A DNA stretch of 58,343 bases, taken from positions 1-58,343 of the forward strand of contig CAZIUL010000026.1 of assembly GCA_964542475.1 (NCBI GenBank), written 5' to 3'. A model generated the notes under the pieces. That model made no database searches. It saw nothing but the letters and a program-made list of their open reading frames with translations, and was not told the DNA's origin. This stretch comes from CAZIUL01 sp964542475. Its GTDB lineage: Bacteria; Planctomycetota; B15-G4; CAYZWU01. Shown piece by piece: positions 18,170 through 26,675 of this stretch. Made by a program: the position numbers and the translations under genes. Position 1 is the stretch's first letter. Each line of letters starts with the position of its first letter.

Positions 18170-18730
18170 CAGGCAGTGGTCTGATGCCTCTATCTTCGCC
18201 TTCATTTCATTGACGTAGCCGGGCGGTGCGTCCGCTGTCCAGCGGGGATAACCGCCGCACCACACGTAAAGGATCAGCTCCCGGAACGAGTCACGCGTAA
18301 AACGATAGCCGCCGATATCTACCTCCGCGCTCCGGCCGCGCCTCTCGGCTACGGCGGAGATCGGGATCGATAGGGGCCGGGCATGCTTTACTATCAGGGA
18401 GCGCACGGTTTCCTGCGTCTCTGTGCCCTCCGGCTTCTGCCTGAACCCCTCGGGTTTTTCCGGAAAGGGGTAGAGCCTGTAGAGCGCTCCGATAAAGCCG
18501 GTGTACTCGACGCCGTGGATCGCTCCCATCAGGTTGCCTATCGCAGCGGGATCATCGATCGTATAACCGTCGAGCCGAAGCCCGCTCTTGTTCTCCGACA
18601 GATCAACGACCCGGCTGCAGAACTCGGTTGAAAAGAAAAAGAGGTGATCGAGAAGCAGCATGTCCGAATCGATGTTGAAAAAACCGAAGGCAACGGTTCC
18701 GTGACTGAGCGATTCGAATTCTAGCGGCAT
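18170..18730 (-). pseudogene. Hypothetical protein whose 3' end is lost at a repeat
   Basis: From the ATG at 18730 (AGGAG upstream) about 185 residues read as a plausible soluble protein: MPLEFESLSHGTVAFGFFNI, then DMLLLDHLFFFSTEFC, then FRELILYVWCGGYPRW and PPGYVNEMKAKIE. I know of no function; it resembles conserved hypothetical proteins of this opening. At 18169 the frame enters repeat B3 without a stop and then runs on antisense to the S9 peptidase gene to 16547; that continuation is clearly not native. The gene probably lost its terminal codons by insertion or recombination at the repeat. A shortened active protein is possible. Confidence 0.5.
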
Positions 18731-19004
18731 GGCGGATTCTCTCTCCTGTGTTATTCAGGGGTCATGTTTATTCAACTGAATTTTTAGTGGCCCTGCGGTA
18801 ACTTTTAGAATTTGATTCCGAAGCCCGGCTGAAGTAACCTTGGGGACTCTGTTTTTTGTCGAATTCGCGCCCTCCGTGTTTTTCGGAAAACCAAAGGATA
18901 CTATACGTTTTTTTTATGTCACCTGCATCGAGCTCGACCATTTGTTTGTGAACGAATAATTCTCAAAAACGCTGGTATCAAAAACGGAAAGGAGAAAGCC
19001 GGTC

Positions 19005-20513
19005 TTGCGGAAAGAGGAATTAACCTCTTCTGAGCCCGGCGATATCGATATGCCTGAGGTCAACTCAAATGTAAACGGGAAGGGTTTTTCACGAGCCTTC
19101 TGGGTCGCCAACGGTGTCGAAGTGCTGGAACGGGCAGCCTGGTACGGCGTCTTCGTCGTAATGACGCTCTATCTTTCGCGCATCCTCGGATACAACGATG
19201 TGGAGGCAGCCATAACCTCCGGAGTATTCGTATCGGGGCTCTATTTTCTGCCCACCTTCAGCGGTGCATATGCCGACCGCATCGGCTTCCGAAACTCGCT
19301 GCTTTTGGCTTTCGGTCTTTTGACCATCGGTTACGCAGGCATGTGGGCGTTGCCGACCATGCTCCAGTCGGCCGGGTTCGTGGAGTATGGAGTATCCGCA
19401 CCTGACTCGGATCTGGCTGACCAGGTGGGTGAGATCATCGTGTTCAACGGGCTTGAAACGAGCTGGCAGAAATGGTTCTTCATCCCGGTAATGCTGTTGA
19501 TCATGGTGGGTGGCTCCTTTATCAAGTCGGTCATTACAGGGACCGTGGCAAAGGAAACAACCGAGGCCAACCGGGCTCGCGGCTACTCCATCTTCTACGC
19601 AATGGTCAACGTGGGCGCCTTCAGCGGCAAGACCATTGTCAAGCCGCTGCGCGAGAGCCTCGGCAACGACGGGCTGATCGTCCTGAACCTCTTCGCGGCT
19701 TCCATGACTCTGTTAGCCTTTATCCTGATACTCCTTTTTTATCGCAGCACGCGGGCCAGCGGCAAGGGCAAGACATTCGGCGAGATCTGGCAAGCCTTGA
19801 TAGCTGTCTGTTCCAAGGCGCGCCTTGTCATTCTGATCCTCATCATCACCGGTTTTTGGATTGTGCAGCACCAGCTCTACGCCAGCATGCCAAAATACGT
19901 GCTGCGCATGGCGGGCGAAGGCTCGGCGATTTCCTGGTATGCAAACGTCAATCCCGGAATAGTCGTGGTCTTCGTGGCATTGGTCACCCACATGATGCGC
20001 AAGGGAAGCCCGCTTTTGTCCATGACCATCGGCATGTTCATCATGCCCTTGTCAGCCTTTTGTATGGCTGCCGGCAACATGTTCACTGATAACATCATGG
20101 GGTTTCACCCGGTTGCTGCAATGATGTTGATAGGCATTGCCATGCAAGGGTTGGCCGAGTGCTTCATATCGCCCCGCTACCTGGAGTACTTCTCGGTCCA
20201 GGCGCCCAAGGGCGAAGAAGGACTCTACCTGGGCTTCAGCCACCTGCATTCGTTCGTCTCGGCGCTCATCGGCTTTTTCATTTCCGGCCTGATGCTGGAC
20301 AAATGGTGCCCAGCCCCACGGACCCTGCCCGAGGAGGTCCAGGCCCAGCGCCTTTCAGCCCTGGCCGGCGAGGGACCGATGCCCGAGGCCTACCAGCATG
20401 CCCACTACATATGGTACGTTTTCCTCGGTATTGCCACGATCTCAGGCATTGCCCTGATCGTATACGGCAGGGTCACAGCAGCCATAGATGCCAAGAAAGC
20501 CGCGGCGGAGTGA
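19005..20513 (+). CDS. POT/PTR family proton-dependent oligopeptide transporter
   Basis: 502 residues with about 12 membrane helices in the MFS fold. FWVANGVEVLERAAWYGVF near residue 32 carries the E-x-x-E-R-type motif of peptide transporters, and FYAMVNVGAFSGKTI matches the second signature. It imports di- and tripeptides with protons across the inner membrane. The TTG at 19005 has AAAGGAG at 10 nt spacing; the ATG at 19050 lacks a good ribosome site but removes a hydrophilic extension and may be the true start. The S9 peptidase upstream makes small peptides, which fits a peptide-scavenging pair. Confidence 0.85.
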   Translation: MRKEELTSSEPGDIDMPEVNSNVNGKGFSRAFWVANGVEVLERAAWYGVFVVMTLYLSRILGYNDVEAAITSGVFVSGLYFLPTFSGAYADRIGFRNSLLLAFGLLTIGYAGMWALPTMLQSAGFVEYGVSAPDSDLADQVGEIIVFNGLETSWQKWFFIPVMLLIMVGGSFIKSVITGTVAKETTEANRARGYSIFYAMVNVGAFSGKTIVKPLRESLGNDGLIVLNLFAASMTLLAFILILLFYRSTRASGKGKTFGEIWQALIAVCSKARLVILILIITGFWIVQHQLYASMPKYVLRMAGEGSAISWYANVNPGIVVVFVALVTHMMRKGSPLLSMTIGMFIMPLSAFCMAAGNMFTDNIMGFHPVAAMMLIGIAMQGLAECFISPRYLEYFSVQAPKGEEGLYLGFSHLHSFVSALIGFFISGLMLDKWCPAPRTLPEEVQAQRLSALAGEGPMPEAYQHAHYIWYVFLGIATISGIALIVYGRVTAAIDAKKAAAE

Positions 20514-20547
20514 GTCTATTTCGATGCGGGCGGTTCGCGAACCGCTC

Positions 20548-21756
20548 CTACCCTTCGAGGCTCCACGGGATTATCTCAACTTCAACATCTTCTGATCCGC
20601 CTCCATCCGCAGCTTCTTGAATGATCAAGCCGTCGGTATCAAGGAGTGCGGTCAGGGCTGCGGATGTTTTTTTGGGGGAAAACCGGGCTGTTGTGCGGCC
20701 GTCCTTTTCCTGAAAAAAACCGGGCCAGATCAGCGTTCGGTTGGATTTGCGAACCTCGTCAGCCGCCATGGTTGCCGGCCTTGAACGCTGCCGGTATTCG
20801 GCAATTCCGGCCATTTTTTTCAGGGCAGGGATCAGGAACATGGTGCAGGTGACAGCGGTGGAGAGCGGGTTCCCGGGCAGGCCGAACAGGAGCTGTTTCC
20901 CACGCGCGGCAAGGTAAAGCGGCTTGCCCGGCTTGATCCGCGCCTTGTGAAAGACTCTTTGCCAGCCGCTTGACTCGGCCAGGTCAACAACGAGGTCGCG
21001 CTCACCTGCTGAAACGCCGCCGCTTGTCACGATGACATCGTGCGAGGAATCGAGCACCTTTTTAAGTTCATCTTCCTTGTCCGGCACGCGGCAGGCTCGT
21101 TCCGCCTGTTCACAAAAGGGCTCCACCATCGAATTGATGGTGAAAGTGTTGGAATCGTATATCTGACACTCGGCCAGCTCTTCGCCCGGGCCGGCGAGCT
21201 CATCACCGAGGCTGACGATCTTTATAGAAGGCTTGCGCTGCATCAACACCGTCCGCAGACCGACAGCGGCAAGTATCCCGATGTCCAACCGGCCGAGAAC
21301 CGCTCCCTTGTCGAACAGCTTTTGGCCGCGCGACACATCTTCCCCCGGATGACGGATGTTTCGCCCTGTGACCACGGGATTGAAAAAACGAACCTCATCA
21401 TCTGTGTGCTCGGTATCCTCGAACGGCACAACAGTGTCGAATCCATCCGGAACCGGCGCACCGGTCATCACTTTCACTGCATGCTTGTCAGCCGCGCAGG
21501 ACGAGGCGGAGTCGCCGGCAAACACGGTGGAGCCGATCGGTACAGCCTTGGGATCGGTCTTCGTGCAACCATCGAGCCACTCCGACCTGACGGCAAAGCC
21601 GTCCATTGCCGAGTTTCTGAACGGGGCCACGTTGATGGGCGACACCACATCCCGTGCCAGCACGTATCCTACCGCGTTTTCAATCATTCGCTCCTCGGTT
21701 CCGAGCTGATCAGCGTTCGAAAAGATCAATTCCAGAGCTTCATCGAGTTCAATCAT
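20548..21756 (-). CDS. moeA: Molybdopterin molybdenumtransferase MoeA
   Basis: 402 residues. Inserts molybdate into adenylylated molybdopterin to give Mo-cofactor. Visible: NVAPFRNSAMDGFAVRS near the N-terminus, TGAPVPDGFDTVVPFED, the MoCF-domain TSGGVSAGERD and LFGLPGNPLSTAV. It is the last gene of the Mo-cofactor operon and overlaps the gene upstream by 8 nt. Confidence 0.95.
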   Translation of the reverse strand: MIELDEALELIFSNADQLGTEERMIENAVGYVLARDVVSPINVAPFRNSAMDGFAVRSEWLDGCTKTDPKAVPIGSTVFAGDSASSCAADKHAVKVMTGAPVPDGFDTVVPFEDTEHTDDEVRFFNPVVTGRNIRHPGEDVSRGQKLFDKGAVLGRLDIGILAAVGLRTVLMQRKPSIKIVSLGDELAGPGEELAECQIYDSNTFTINSMVEPFCEQAERACRVPDKEDELKKVLDSSHDVIVTSGGVSAGERDLVVDLAESSGWQRVFHKARIKPGKPLYLAARGKQLLFGLPGNPLSTAVTCTMFLIPALKKMAGIAEYRQRSRPATMAADEVRKSNRTLIWPGFFQEKDGRTTARFSPKKTSAALTALLDTDGLIIQEAADGGGSEDVEVEIIPWSLEG

Positions 21757-22264
21757 CGTTTACCTCTTCAATGGCGCAATCAATCTTCGCTCCGGCAATC
21801 AAACGCAGCGCATGCTCCAGACCGGGCATCAAAAAAACCAGGATCTCCCGGACCGCCCGGGGAGAACCGGGCAGGTTAATGATCAACGTCTTATCGGCAA
21901 TGCCGGAGATCCCGCGGGAAAACGCGGCATTGCGGGTCTTGGTCATGCTGAACGCGCGGATGGCCTCATCGATTCCGGGAGTTTTCTTCTGTATAAGGGG
22001 TGATGTGGCTTCGGGTGTGTTATCCCGAGGAGCGCAACCGGTTCCCCCGGCCGTGAAAACCAGGGCGTATTCCCGATTGATCATCGCTTGCAGGGCTGCT
22101 TGCACATCATCCGGCTCGTCAGGGACAACCTGGACGTCGGCCACGCGGTATCGGTTATTATCCAATAATTCTCGAAACACGGGCAGGCAGGCGTCTTCCC
22201 GCTCGCCTCCGGCCGCTCGATCGGAAACCACAATCACGCCGACATCAAACACGGACGTAGTCAC
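21749..22264 (-). CDS. mogA: Molybdopterin adenylyltransferase (MogA/MoaB family)
   Basis: 171 residues, single MoCF-biosynthesis domain. It adenylylates molybdopterin ahead of MoeA. Key motifs: GVIVVSDRAAGG at the N-terminus, VFTAGGTGCAPRD with the conserved GGTG, and INLPGSPRAV. MogA and MoaB are hard to tell apart by motif; the pairing with moeA in one operon suggests the MogA role. It overlaps moaC by 20 nt at its start and moeA by 8 nt at its end. Confidence 0.9.
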   Translation of the reverse strand: MTTSVFDVGVIVVSDRAAGGEREDACLPVFRELLDNNRYRVADVQVVPDEPDDVQAALQAMINREYALVFTAGGTGCAPRDNTPEATSPLIQKKTPGIDEAIRAFSMTKTRNAAFSRGISGIADKTLIINLPGSPRAVREILVFLMPGLEHALRLIAGAKIDCAIEEVNDD

Positions 22265-22721
22265 CGGAGCGCCCCCCTGATTTTTTCTTCAGACGCGTAT
22301 TCACGATCTCGATGTCCTTTTGAACCGCTTTTAACATGTCGTAGATCGTCAGCGCCGCCACGGAAGCGGCTGTCAACGCTTCCATCTCCACTCCGGTCCG
22401 GCCGTGGCATGCGACAGTGGCAGCGATCCGCACCGAATGATCATCTTCGTTCAACGCGAACTCCAGCTCGATATTGCCCAAAAGAAGAGGATGACACAGC
22501 GGGATCAGCTCGGAAGCCTTTTTGGCGGCCTGGATACCCGCCACTTTCGCAACCGCAAGAACATCACCCTTGGCCGCTCGATTGTCGCGAAGCACATCGA
22601 ACGATTCTTTCCCCAACCGCACCATCGATTCGGCGGTTGCGCTGCGCAGAGTGACCTGCTTGGGTGAAACATCAACCATTCTGGCTTTACCGTCGGCATC
22701 GGTATGGCTGGCTTCGGCCAC
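22245..22721 (-). CDS. moaC: Cyclic pyranopterin monophosphate synthase MoaC
   Basis: 158 residues, the normal size. Converts the MoaA product into cyclic pyranopterin monophosphate. Visible: MVDVSPKQVTLRSATA, GDVLAVAKVAGIQAAKKASE, LIPLCHPLLL and the catalytic-loop GRTGVEMEALTAASVAALT. It follows moaA by 2 nt and overlaps mogA. Confidence 0.96.
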   Translation of the reverse strand: MAEASHTDADGKARMVDVSPKQVTLRSATAESMVRLGKESFDVLRDNRAAKGDVLAVAKVAGIQAAKKASELIPLCHPLLLGNIELEFALNEDDHSVRIAATVACHGRTGVEMEALTAASVAALTIYDMLKAVQKDIEIVNTRLKKKSGGRSGDYVRV

Positions 22722-22723
22722 GG

Positions 22724-23668
22724 TTACCCTCCTATTGCGGAAAAAAGCGGCAAATCAGCAGGGAAACCGGCCGTGCTTTGGCTGCCGCGAAACCTCTTGG
22801 CACGGATCAGGTTCTGAAACTCCGCGTGAGCCTGCCCGGGATCGGCTGCCAGCAGGTCAAAGAGATTGATCCTGTCTGAGCCAAAAAGGCAGGTGTACAG
22901 AAAGCCCTCTGCAGTTAATCTGATTCGATCGCAACCGGTACAAAACGGGTGGCTGACAGAACTGATAAAACCGACCCTTATGCCCAGTGACGAGGCCGAA
23001 TAGTAGCGGGCCGCACTGTACGGCATGGCCGGCAACGGCTGAAGCTCCCAGGGCAGCCGGTCGCGGATTTCTTTGCTGGAGATGTATCGCGGATCGCCCG
23101 GGCCGCTGTACCGGTTCGGCATGAACTCGATGAACCGGATGTCCAGGCCGCGGCTGTCCGCGAATGAAATCAGCTCGACGACTTCATCATCATTGATACC
23201 CCTGATCAACACGCAGTTCAATTTGACACGGCTGATATGCTCGGCCGCGGCATCAATCCCGGAGAGAACACGATCCAGGCTGTGGCTGTTGGTCAATGCC
23301 CGGAACTTTTCGGGAACAAGCGTGTCAATGCTTATGTTTGCGGAATCAAGCCCTGCCGACGACAGCTCCCCGGCTTTGGATTCGAGAAGAACTCCGTTGC
23401 TCGTGATGGCGGCGTGGATGCCTCCATCCATTTCCTTGACCAGGGATACCAGCCTTGACAGGCCTGCGTGCAATGTCGGCTCGCCCCCTGTAAAGCGGAT
23501 CTTTTGTATGCCTTCGTCATGCAAGAACCGAATCGCCCAACGCACTTTATCTTCAGGCGCTGACACTGCCGGCCGATGTTTGCCTGCCGGCTGACAGTAA
23601 GAACATTGCAGATTGCAGGCTGACAGCAGCGAAACCCGCAGGTATTTAGGTGTACGGTTTATCTTCAC
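22724..23668 (-). CDS. moaA: GTP 3',8-cyclase MoaA (radical SAM)
   Basis: 314 residues. First step of Mo-cofactor synthesis: radical rearrangement of GTP. The N-terminal radical-SAM cluster motif is C18-x3-C22-x2-C25 (ACNLQCSYC), and the second [4Fe-4S] site is PFCTGCDRIRLT with a further Cys in FLYTC. The usual C-terminal GG is present (SAIGG). Oxygen-sensitive clusters fit an anaerobic host. It overlaps mobB by 4 nt. Confidence 0.96.
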   Translation of the reverse strand: MKINRTPKYLRVSLLSACNLQCSYCQPAGKHRPAVSAPEDKVRWAIRFLHDEGIQKIRFTGGEPTLHAGLSRLVSLVKEMDGGIHAAITSNGVLLESKAGELSSAGLDSANISIDTLVPEKFRALTNSHSLDRVLSGIDAAAEHISRVKLNCVLIRGINDDEVVELISFADSRGLDIRFIEFMPNRYSGPGDPRYISSKEIRDRLPWELQPLPAMPYSAARYYSASSLGIRVGFISSVSHPFCTGCDRIRLTAEGFLYTCLFGSDRINLFDLLAADPGQAHAEFQNLIRAKRFRGSQSTAGFPADLPLFSAIGG

Positions 23669-24168
23669 TCGCGAATCTCCGCTTTCTTACCCATCAACCT
23701 GTTACATACAAAAGAACCCAACCCTTTGTAGTCCTCGGTCGCGAAATGCGTGGACACCTCGTCGAGCCGCTGAGGACCAATGGTAGCCACAACATTCTCA
23801 GGCAAGGCGCCGGATGATTTCTCAAGGCAGCGTGTCACCAGCACCTTGGGACGTTCGGCGGCATATCGATCGCCTTCAACCAGCCATAGATCGATCTGTT
23901 GACGCATCACATTTTGAACCTGCCGGATGTCCAATTCGTCGGGCTCCGCAAAAATCGCGACTTCCTTGTCGCTTTTGGCAACGGTCATCCTGGCGCCGGC
24001 CTGCCGATGGCGAAAACTGTCCTTGCCCGGGGTATCGAACATATGGGTGTGGGAAGTATGCTTGATCGTGGCCACCCGATACCCGGCGCTGACAAGATAA
24101 TCCACCAGGCCTTCGAGCACCGTGGTCTTGCCTGAATTTTTAGCCCCGACTATTGCCAGCTCAATCAT
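23665..24168 (-). CDS. mobB: Molybdopterin-guanine dinucleotide biosynthesis protein MobB
   Basis: 167 residues, P-loop GTPase with Walker A GAKNSGKTTVLE at the N-terminus, then TIKHTSHTHMFDTPGKDSFRH with the family's conserved histidines. It assists MobA in making the dinucleotide form of the cofactor used by DMSO-reductase-type enzymes. It overlaps mobA by 8 nt. Confidence 0.93.
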   Translation of the reverse strand: MIELAIVGAKNSGKTTVLEGLVDYLVSAGYRVATIKHTSHTHMFDTPGKDSFRHRQAGARMTVAKSDKEVAIFAEPDELDIRQVQNVMRQQIDLWLVEGDRYAAERPKVLVTRCLEKSSGALPENVVATIGPQRLDEVSTHFATEDYKGLGSFVCNRLMGKKAEIRE

Positions 24169-24727
24169 TCAGCCCCGCCTTTGGTAAATCTTCCGGAATG
24201 TTCAAATTGCGCCATTGCCCCTCCGGCAAGGCGACACCCTCATGGTTCAAGGTCTTCACCGCCTCGTTCATACAAAAATCGCCCTGCTTTGCGAATCTAT
24301 GGAAGGTATCAAGGGATGATTCGTGATAGATTCCGCACAAAGGCTGCAGGCCGTTCGATTCGGTCACGCCCAGGTACTGCTGATCACGGTATTGAGCGAT
24401 CAGCGGCACAATGACCTCGGCTCGCAAATCAAAAAGATCGGCAGCAGTCACAAAGCAACGATCGGCACGACAATCCTCAAGCGCCGCAATGACACCGGCC
24501 ATCGGACCGCGGGCATTTGGATTATCCCGAACCACTGGTATATCCAGCGACGAAAATCCGGCCGCGTGCCCGGCAACCAGCTTAACTGTTACAAAACACT
24601 CCTTGCACACGGCAATTGTTCGCTCCAGCAGCGACTGCCCGTTGATCAGCATGAACAGCTTGTTTGCGCCCATCCGGCGGCTGCTGCCTCCGGCAAGGAT
24701 GTACGCGCTAAGGTCATTTTTAATCAT
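24161..24727 (-). CDS. mobA: Molybdenum cofactor guanylyltransferase MobA
   Basis: 188 residues. Joins GMP to molybdopterin, giving the bis-MGD cofactor used by the DMSO-reductase family. The nucleotide-binding N-terminus AYILAGGSSRRMGANKLF and PVVRDNPNARGPMAG are diagnostic. It is the first gene of the operon. Its ATG follows directly on the T-run of a terminator hairpin, with no ordinary ribosome site, so expression must be controlled by the upstream RNA. Confidence 0.94.
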   Translation of the reverse strand: MIKNDLSAYILAGGSSRRMGANKLFMLINGQSLLERTIAVCKECFVTVKLVAGHAAGFSSLDIPVVRDNPNARGPMAGVIAALEDCRADRCFVTAADLFDLRAEVIVPLIAQYRDQQYLGVTESNGLQPLCGIYHESSLDTFHRFAKQGDFCMNEAVKTLNHEGVALPEGQWRNLNIPEDLPKAGLND

Positions 24728-24754
24728 AAAAAAACCACTGCCCGCCGGCAGTGG
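24728..24754 (-). terminator. Terminator hairpin of the Moco riboswitch
   Basis: CCACTGCC-GGCG-GGCAGTGG (24735-24754) followed by seven T on the minus strand (24728-24734), immediately before the mobA ATG. The 3' arm occupies the place where a ribosome site should be, so the same hairpin could also block translation. Confidence 0.8.
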
Positions 24755-24862
24755 AAGATTCCACCGTTCATCTCCTTTGCCAAGACGGGCAGGCCGGGCG
24801 ATTGCTCCCCCGACCGTAGAGTCCCTGCCGACCGCGAGGGCCCTGCAGGGTTCGGAGATTAA
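24728..24862 (-). promoter_or_regulatory. Probable molybdenum cofactor (Moco) riboswitch
   Basis: The leader of the mobA-moeA operon contains, in order, CTCCGAACCCTGC, GCAGGGACTCTACGGTCGGG, GCCCGGCCTGCCCGTC and GGCAAAGGAGATGAACGG. This is the layout and conserved sequence I associate with Moco riboswitches in front of moa/mob genes (CCCTGC pairs with GCAGGG). The aptamer occupies about 24755-24862 and the expression platform 24728-24754. It would sense cofactor and stop transcription when it is plentiful. Recognised by eye, without a covariance model. Confidence 0.75.
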
Positions 24863-25182
24863 AGTCTGTTATACCGCGCTAGTTTTCGGGGTTATTAAAA
24901 ACACTCCTTCTACATGTTCCAGGCGTTTTACTCCCTGTCATACGTTGACATTCTTCTTGTGCCGCCCCGAGCCCGGCACAAACCCGCATTATATTTGGCA
25001 GCGACGGATGGTCAACCGAATTGTGCCCATAATCGACAAAATGTCCGACAGCTCCCGGCCGGGCCGGTAAACACGAAAACGAACAAACCGATTTTTTTTT
25101 GTATCACCATAGTTTATATAGATCGAATTGCGGCCGATGCCCGGCCGGCGTCGGACTATTTCAACAACAGGAAAGCAGCTAA
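24863..25182. other. Divergent intergenic region between mobA leader and CoA-transferase gene
   Basis: No gene is visible in these 320 nt. The promoters of the Mo-cofactor operon (leftward) and the CoA-transferase gene (rightward) must lie here. AGGAAAG, 8 nt before the ATG at 25183, is the ribosome site of the latter. A T8 run lies around 25090-25100. Confidence 0.4.
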
Positions 25183-26397
25183 ATGAGTGACAAGCCAACA
25201 ACCGATCTTCCATTAAAAGGCTACCGGGTACTCGACCTGTCCCGGATTCTTGCCGGCCCCTACTGCACCATGATCCTGGGCGATCAAGGCGCCGAAGTAA
25301 TCAAGGTGGAGCGGCCCGGCAGCGGCGACGACACCCGCACATGGGGGCCACCCTTTTCCGGCGGAGAAAGCGCCTACTATCTCTGCTGCAACCGAAACAA
25401 GAAATCGATCGTCATCGACCTCAAAGATCCCGAGGGCCTGGAGCTGGTACGGGAGCTGGCCAAGGTCTCCGATGTTTTTGTCGAGAACTTCACACCGGGG
25501 CTGACAAAGCGCTTCGGCCTGGACTACGAGACACTCCATGAGCTCAATCCGCGCCTGGTTTACGCCTCCATCACAGCCTACGGCCAGGACGGACCGTACC
25601 GGGACCGGCCGGGCTATGACATGGTGCTCTCCGCGGTCGGCGGGCTCATGTGGATCACAGGAGAACGGGACGGAAACCCCTGCAAGGTAGGCGTTGCAAT
25701 TACCGACGTGCTCACCGGGGTCTACGCCTCGGGTGCGATCACGTCGGCGCTGTTGTGGAGGGAGCGATCCGGGCGCGGGCAATACCTCGACATCAGCCTC
25801 CTCGATGTCCAGGTTTCCGGCCTGGCCAATATCGCCAGCAACCACCTGGTAGCCGGCAAAGAGGCCTCGCGCTGGGGAACAGCGCACGAGTCGATCATTC
25901 CGTACCAGGTGTTTAAGACCAGGGATCATCCGATCGCCATCGCGGTAGCCAATCAGAAGCTATGGGTCAACTTCTGCAAACTGGCCGGCAAAAGCGAATG
26001 GCTGACCGACCCGCGGTTCGAAACAAATCCCAAGCGCGTAGAGAACCGCGACGTGCTCCTGCCGCTGGTCAATGACCTGTTTTCACAAAAGACCTGTGAC
26101 GAATGGATGGAACTGCTGGTAGGGGCTGCAATACCCTGCGGCCCGGTCAACAACATGCAGCGTCTCTTCACCGATCCGCAGGTCAAGCACAGGGGAATGA
26201 TCGCCGAAGTGCCGCATCCAACGATCGGCACGCTGCGCCTGGCTGGAATACCGATCAAGTATTCCGAAACGCCCGGAGCCATTCGCCGCCATCCACCGCT
26301 TCTGGGTGAGCACACCAACGCGGTTCTGGCTGAAGCTCTGGGCATTTCAGGTGATCGGGTTGAATCGTTAAAAGCGCGGGGGGTGATTGGAGGGTGA
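25183..26397 (+). CDS. Family III (CaiB/BaiF) CoA-transferase, SUGCT-like
   Basis: 404 residues. Moves CoA between carboxylic acids through aspartyl-CoA intermediates in the cytoplasm. LKGYRVLDLSRILAGPYCTM, GAEVIKVERPGSGDDTRTWG and NRNKKSIVIDLKDPEG are family signatures; the catalytic Asp is D146 in RPGYDMVLSAVGGLM. Motifs such as GDDTRTWGPPF, RWGTAHESIIPYQ and PCGPVNNM strongly recall succinyl-CoA:glutarate CoA-transferase (SUGCT), which suggests a dicarboxylate or similar acid. A DASS dicarboxylate transporter follows on the same strand after 278 nt, and a PadBCD-like oxidoreductase lies in the same region. Confidence 0.9.
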   Translation: MSDKPTTDLPLKGYRVLDLSRILAGPYCTMILGDQGAEVIKVERPGSGDDTRTWGPPFSGGESAYYLCCNRNKKSIVIDLKDPEGLELVRELAKVSDVFVENFTPGLTKRFGLDYETLHELNPRLVYASITAYGQDGPYRDRPGYDMVLSAVGGLMWITGERDGNPCKVGVAITDVLTGVYASGAITSALLWRERSGRGQYLDISLLDVQVSGLANIASNHLVAGKEASRWGTAHESIIPYQVFKTRDHPIAIAVANQKLWVNFCKLAGKSEWLTDPRFETNPKRVENRDVLLPLVNDLFSQKTCDEWMELLVGAAIPCGPVNNMQRLFTDPQVKHRGMIAEVPHPTIGTLRLAGIPIKYSETPGAIRRHPPLLGEHTNAVLAEALGISGDRVESLKARGVIGG

Positions 26398-26432
26398 AGG
26401 GTGGAAGAAGAGGAAGAAAAGGAAGAAAAGAG

Positions 26433-26612
26433 AACCACGGATGGATGCGGATGAACAATTTCATGTTACCTGTTCCCGAAATGAAGAGCCATGAGCGGCT
26501 GCTCGGGATGGCAAGGTTCCTCCAAAAAATACTTTGATCAACCAACAGCAGGGCTTCTGGTGGCTAGAACGATATGGTTCAAAAACTCACGACGAAGAGT
26601 TACGAAATAACG
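26433..26612. repeat. Remnants of dispersed repeats between CoA-transferase and transporter genes
   Basis: AGAGAACCACGGATGGATGC (from about 26433) is a variant of the repeat at the end of acpS. CTCACGACGAAGAGTTACG followed by AAATAACG (26585-26611) is a decayed right arm of repeat family B, without its terminal TTAA. No coding sequence is visible between 26398 and 26675. Confidence 0.5.
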
Positions 26613-26675
26613 TTCAATATTGGGATTCCGCCCGGCTGATCCCCAAAACAGGAACATGAACCGAAACTTCAACCG

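Noticed and set aside
16547..18170. Continuation of a 727-residue minus-strand frame beyond 18170
   Set aside because: It is antisense to the S9 peptidase, whose triad and domain motifs are intact. Only the part right of 18170 looks like protein.
24974..24990. GGCAC-N6-GC as a sigma-54 promoter upstream of the CoA-transferase gene
   Set aside because: The GG/GC spacing fits but the flanking T residues of the -24 and -12 elements are missing. A chance match is likely in GC-rich DNA.
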